Shown: positions 5,508-7,934 of the stretch, in pieces
How positions within the stretch are numbered: the stretch's first letter is position 1
Layout: the number at the start of each line of letters is the position of its first letter
Assembly: GCA_900549275.1 (NCBI GenBank)
Contig: URNU01000053.1
Location: forward strand, 1 to 7,934
Direction: 5' to 3'
DNA length: 7,934 nt
Source: an uncultured Collinsella sp.
GTDB taxonomy: Bacteria > Actinomycetota > Coriobacteriia > Coriobacteriales > Coriobacteriaceae
Program-made: the position numbers and the translations under genes
Notes under the pieces: model-generated
Told to the model about the DNA's origin: nothing
The model's input: the letters and a program-made list of their open reading frames with translations, nothing else
Database searches by the model: none

Positions 5508-5554
5508 AAAAAACGGACGCCTTTACGTTGCCCAAAGGCTCGGTAAAGACGCCC
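5508..5554 (-). terminator. Intrinsic terminator of the secreted-protein gene
   Basis: On the minus strand GGGCGTCTTTAC (5554-5543) pairs with GTAAAGGCGTCC (5526-5515), a 12-base stem with two G-U pairs. It is followed by a U-run (TTTTTT at 5513-5508). It lies 31 bases after the stop of the gene at 5585-6361 and upstream of the small membrane protein gene, separating the two transcripts. Confidence 0.75.
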
Positions 5555-5584
5555 GCCCGCCATGCCCTATTGGCTTATGGCAGA

Positions 5585-6361
5585 TTACCAACCGGTATAG
5601 TAGTCGGTGGTTCCGGCTGCGCAGCCGGAGTCATAGACCTTGCACTCGCCCTTGGAACCGGTAAACGTGGAGCCCTGGGCCTTATCGCCTGCGGCCACGA
5701 CGTAGTAACCATCAGAATCGCGCCAGAAACCCTCGGAATCCTGCGTCCACTCACCCGTGCGGTGATGGTAGAGTACGTTGCTGCTGTAATAGGTCTCACG
5801 ACGACCGTTATAGTTATTGACGCCGGCGGAACGCGTCAGTCCCGAACCATTCGCATAGTAAGCGGCGGCAACGTAAGACGAGCTGTAGCCGGCGTTGTAG
5901 TACGAAGCCTGGGCGGCCTCGGCGGCTTCTGCCTCGGCGGCCGCAGCCTCGAGCGCCTCGCGCTTAGCATCCTCGAGCGTCGTGCGCAGTTCATCGAGCT
6001 CGGCCGACTTGGCGTCGACCTCCTCCATCGTCAAAAGGCTGCCCGCGCCGTCAATGCACTCTTGAAGCACAGCACGCTCGTCATCGGTGGCATAGTCGCC
6101 ATACATGTTCATGATAATTTGAGCGCGAACTTCCAAAGAGTCGCGCTTGGCCCCCATGGAGGCGTTCCACTCCTGCATGGAGCCAAAACCGTCGCCGCGA
6201 TAATCGACGGGCTGCATCAACGTGGCCTCGGAGGGCGTGGACCCAACCGCGTCGGGCAGTGTCGCCGCATGGGCCTCGGTTACGCCGGCACCCACCAAAA
6301 GCGCCACGGCCAGCGTGGCAGAAAGGGCGGCGGCCTTCGGTTTTCGTGAATCGATCCTCAT
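5585..6361 (-). CDS. Secreted protein with Ala/Glu-rich helical region and possible C-terminal 3D-like domain
   Basis: The protein is 258 residues long, starting at ATG 6361-6359 with GGAGG 11 bases upstream. It has a Sec signal peptide: MRIDSRKPK, a hydrophobic core, then AHA|A, with predicted cleavage after Ala32. Residues about 45-110 contain conserved-looking acidic and aromatic segments (GDGFGSMQEWNASMGAKRD). Residues about 112-150 are strongly helical and Ala/Glu-rich (probable coiled coil). A Tyr/Ser/Asn-rich linker follows, then YHHRTGEWTQDSEGFWRD. The C-terminus (about 218-258) reads VVAAGDKAQGS, then KVYDSGCAAGTTDYYTGW. The spacing of Asp244 and Asp253 around G-aaG recalls the DTGgaikGnriDly motif of 3D (double-psi beta-barrel) cell-wall proteins. 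That similarity is a judgement from memory, not a search. Cys240 and Cys247 could form a disulfide. A cell-wall or surface role is plausible; no enzymatic activity can be assigned. It is transcribed alone with its own terminator. Confidence 0.75.
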   Translation of the reverse strand: MRIDSRKPKAAALSATLAVALLVGAGVTEAHAATLPDAVGSTPSEATLMQPVDYRGDGFGSMQEWNASMGAKRDSLEVRAQIIMNMYGDYATDDERAVLQECIDGAGSLLTMEEVDAKSAELDELRTTLEDAKREALEAAAAEAEAAEAAQASYYNAGYSSSYVAAAYYANGSGLTRSAGVNNYNGRRETYYSSNVLYHHRTGEWTQDSEGFWRDSDGYYVVAAGDKAQGSTFTGSKGECKVYDSGCAAGTTDYYTGW

Positions 6362-6573
6362 GTAGCTGGAAACCTCCGTAGTGAGTTTTTGCTGCGTTGT
6401 AAGCTGCGTGTGATTCGATCGCGCTGCATAGTACCCTGAGCAATTCGCGACCTGCGGTTTTTCTCAAAAGGCGCACGTCATTTGCGTAAAACTCACATTC
6501 ACTTAACAGGAGTTTTCCATATCTAGATTGGATATTCGACGTTAAAAAGCCTGTTTTCCAGATATTCCTATGC
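6362..6573. other. AT-richer leader region upstream of the secreted-protein gene
   Basis: The full gene-free stretch runs 6362-6674 (313 bases). It holds the ribosome binding site of the secreted-protein gene, this AT-richer segment, and the metY terminator at 6574-6612. A TACTAT -10-like box lies on the minus strand at 6433-6428, but no convincing -35 is seen. GTTTTCCA occurs twice on the plus strand, at 6512-6519 and 6553-6560, each next to an ATAT-type sequence. No ORF here looks coding. The promoter of the secreted-protein gene must lie in this region. Confidence 0.5.
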
Positions 6574-6612
6574 AAAAAAGGCGCCCGTGCAACCATTATT
6601 CGCACAGGCGCC
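6574..6612 (-). terminator. Intrinsic terminator of metY
   Basis: On the minus strand GGCGCCTGTGC (6612-6602) pairs with GCACGGGCGCC (6590-6580), an 11-base stem with one G-U pair. The 11-base loop is followed by TTTTTT (6579-6574). It lies 62 bases after the metY stop codon and separates metY from the secreted-protein gene. Confidence 0.85.
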
Positions 6613-6674
6613 TTGAGCAGGCATTTTATGCAGTTATACCTATCGAGTCGCAAAGGGTCCTTGCACAAGTCGCC

Positions 6675-7934
6675 TTACTCGTCCAGCGCGGCGAAGGCCT
6701 GCTTCAGATCCCAAATGATGTCCTCGGCGTTCTCGGTACCGATGGAAAGTCGAATCGTGGAGGGCGTAATGTTCTGCTCGGCAAGTTCCTCGGCAGAGAG
6801 CTGGGAGTGCGTGGTGGTAGCCGGGTGCACGACGAGCGACTTGACGTCGGCCACGTTGGCGAGCAGCGAGAAGACCTGCAGGTGGTCGATGAACTTCCAA
6901 GCAGCCTCCTGGCCGCCCTTGATCTCGAAGGTGAAGATCGAGGCGCCGCCACGGGGGAAGTACTTCTGGTACAGCTCATGGTCGGGGTGCTCGGGCAGGC
7001 TCGGGTGGTTCACCTTGGCAACATGGCTGTCCCCGGTCAGGAACTCAACGACCTTTTTGGTGTTCTCGACATGGCGGTCGACGCGCAGCGACAGGGTCTC
7101 GGTGCCCTGGAGCAGGACCCATGCGTTAAACGGGCTAATGCAGGCGCCCTCGTCACGAAGCAGGATGGCGCGGACATAGGTCACGAAGGCGGCAGGGCCG
7201 GCAGCCTCGGCAAACGAGACGCCATGGTAGGAGGGATTGGGCTCAGCGATCTGCGCATACTTGCCACTCGCCTTCCAGTCAAAGTTGCCGCCATCGACAA
7301 TCACGCCGCCCAGCGAGGTGCCGTGGCCGCCAATAAACTTAGTCGCGGAGTGAACGACGATGTTGGCGCCGTGCTCCAGCGGACGGAAGAGGTACGGGGT
7401 GCCGAAGGTGTTATCGACAACAACCGGAAGGCCATGCTTCTTGGCGACCTCGGAGATAGCGTCGATGTTGGGGATATCGGAGTTGGGGTTACCGAGCGTC
7501 TCGAGATAAATGACCGTGGTGTTGTCCTTGATGGCACCCTCGACCTCGTCCAGGTTATGGGCATCGACGAAGGTGGTCTCGACACCAAACTGGGAGAGCG
7601 TGTGCTCCAGCAGGTTGTAGGAACCGCCGTAGATGGTCTTCTGGGCCACCACATGGTCGCCGGCCTGAGCGAGTGCCTGCAGGGTATAGGTGATGGCGGC
7701 GGCACCAGAGGCGACGGCGAGGCCAGCAACGCCGCCCTCGAGCGCGGCGATACGGTCCTCAAAGACGCCCTGGGTGGAGTTGGTCAGACGACCGTAGATG
7801 TTACCGGCGTCGGCAAGGCCAAAGCGGTCAGCGGCGTGCTGGGAGTTGCGGAACACGTAGCTCGTGGTCTGGTAGATAGGCACGGCGCGGGAATCGGATG
7901 CGGGATCGGCGCTCTCCTGGCCAACGTGAAGCTG
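6675..7934 (-). CDS. metY: O-acetylhomoserine sulfhydrylase (aminocarboxypropyltransferase), N-terminus missing
   Basis: The visible 419 residues run off the right edge; the frame is open to the last base and begins QLHVGQESADPASDSRAVPIYQTTSYVF, so only a few residues are probably missing. This is the Cys/Met-metabolism PLP-enzyme fold. The enzyme makes homocysteine from O-acetylhomoserine and sulfide in methionine synthesis. Motifs: NIYGRLTNSTQ (Tyr and Arg contacting the PLP phosphate of the neighbouring subunit), VASGAAAI, VDNTFGTPYLF (Asp contacting the PLP ring) and HSATKFIGGHG, whose Lys (codon 7340-7338) forms the Schiff base. Length and the SRAVPIYQTTSY and NPSYHG motifs favour the MetY type over shorter cystathionine gamma-synthase relatives. 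The GTG at 7883 is internal, because conserved N-terminal sequence continues upstream of it. An intrinsic terminator follows at 6574-6612. Confidence 0.93.
   Translation of the reverse strand, partial: QLHVGQESADPASDSRAVPIYQTTSYVFRNSQHAADRFGLADAGNIYGRLTNSTQGVFEDRIAALEGGVAGLAVASGAAAITYTLQALAQAGDHVVAQKTIYGGSYNLLEHTLSQFGVETTFVDAHNLDEVEGAIKDNTTVIYLETLGNPNSDIPNIDAISEVAKKHGLPVVVDNTFGTPYLFRPLEHGANIVVHSATKFIGGHGTSLGGVIVDGGNFDWKASGKYAQIAEPNPSYHGVSFAEAAGPAAFVTYVRAILLRDEGACISPFNAWVLLQGTETLSLRVDRHVENTKKVVEFLTGDSHVAKVNHPSLPEHPDHELYQKYFPRGGASIFTFEIKGGQEAAWKFIDHLQVFSLLANVADVKSLVVHPATTTHSQLSAEELAEQNITPSTIRLSIGTENAEDIIWDLKQAFAALDE

Noticed and set aside
5528..6349. 273-codon plus-strand open frame opposite the secreted-protein gene
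   Set aside because: The minus strand encodes a clean signal peptide, ribosome binding site and terminator. The plus frame has none of these and mirrors the Ala/Glu-rich codons.

Overview
The window looks like chromosomal DNA from a high-GC anaerobic gut actinobacterium, most likely Collinsella or a close relative in Coriobacteriia. This rests on codon use, the style of the proteins (an Ala/Ser-rich lipoprotein leader, a secreted protein with a Cys/Asp/Trp-rich C-terminus, an iron-sulfur aldo/keto reductase) and frequent GTG starts with strong purine-rich ribosome binding sites. No database search was possible, so genus level is an inference.

Layout, left to right. (1) 1-206, minus: lipoprotein signal peptide and N-terminus of an ABC-transporter substrate-binding protein cut by the window edge, with a good promoter at 264-292. 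(2) 354-3693, minus: three genes read in the order aldo/keto reductase (2503-3693), Gfo/Idh/MocA-type oxidoreductase (1393-2412) and endonuclease IV (nfo, 354-1220). Each of the two gaps carries a copy of the same 77-base hairpin-forming repeat, placed just before the next gene's Shine-Dalgarno sequence. (3) 3694-4166: a divergent region with a short plus-strand ORF that looks like the C-terminal end of a cyclase-family protein, then a strong intrinsic terminator hairpin lying directly against the ribosome binding site of the next gene. (4) 4167-5081, plus: a ketopantoate reductase-like gene. (5) 5191-5397, minus: a small two-helix membrane protein, convergent with (4) across a likely shared terminator. 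(6) 5585-6361, minus: a secreted protein with an Ala/Glu-rich helical region and a C-terminus resembling a compact 3D/double-psi beta-barrel, followed by its own terminator. (7) 6675-7934, minus: O-acetylhomoserine sulfhydrylase (metY), N-terminus off the window, with its own terminator.

The genes are mostly housekeeping or metabolic: methionine/sulfur metabolism, ketopantoate-type reduction, base-excision repair and two redox enzymes of unknown substrate. They do not form one pathway. I found no CRISPR array, phage, toxin-antitoxin, defence or RNA gene. The part most worth a second look is the pair of 77-base repeats and their position against translation start sites. The terminator hairpin abutting the ketopantoate reductase start is the next most interesting.
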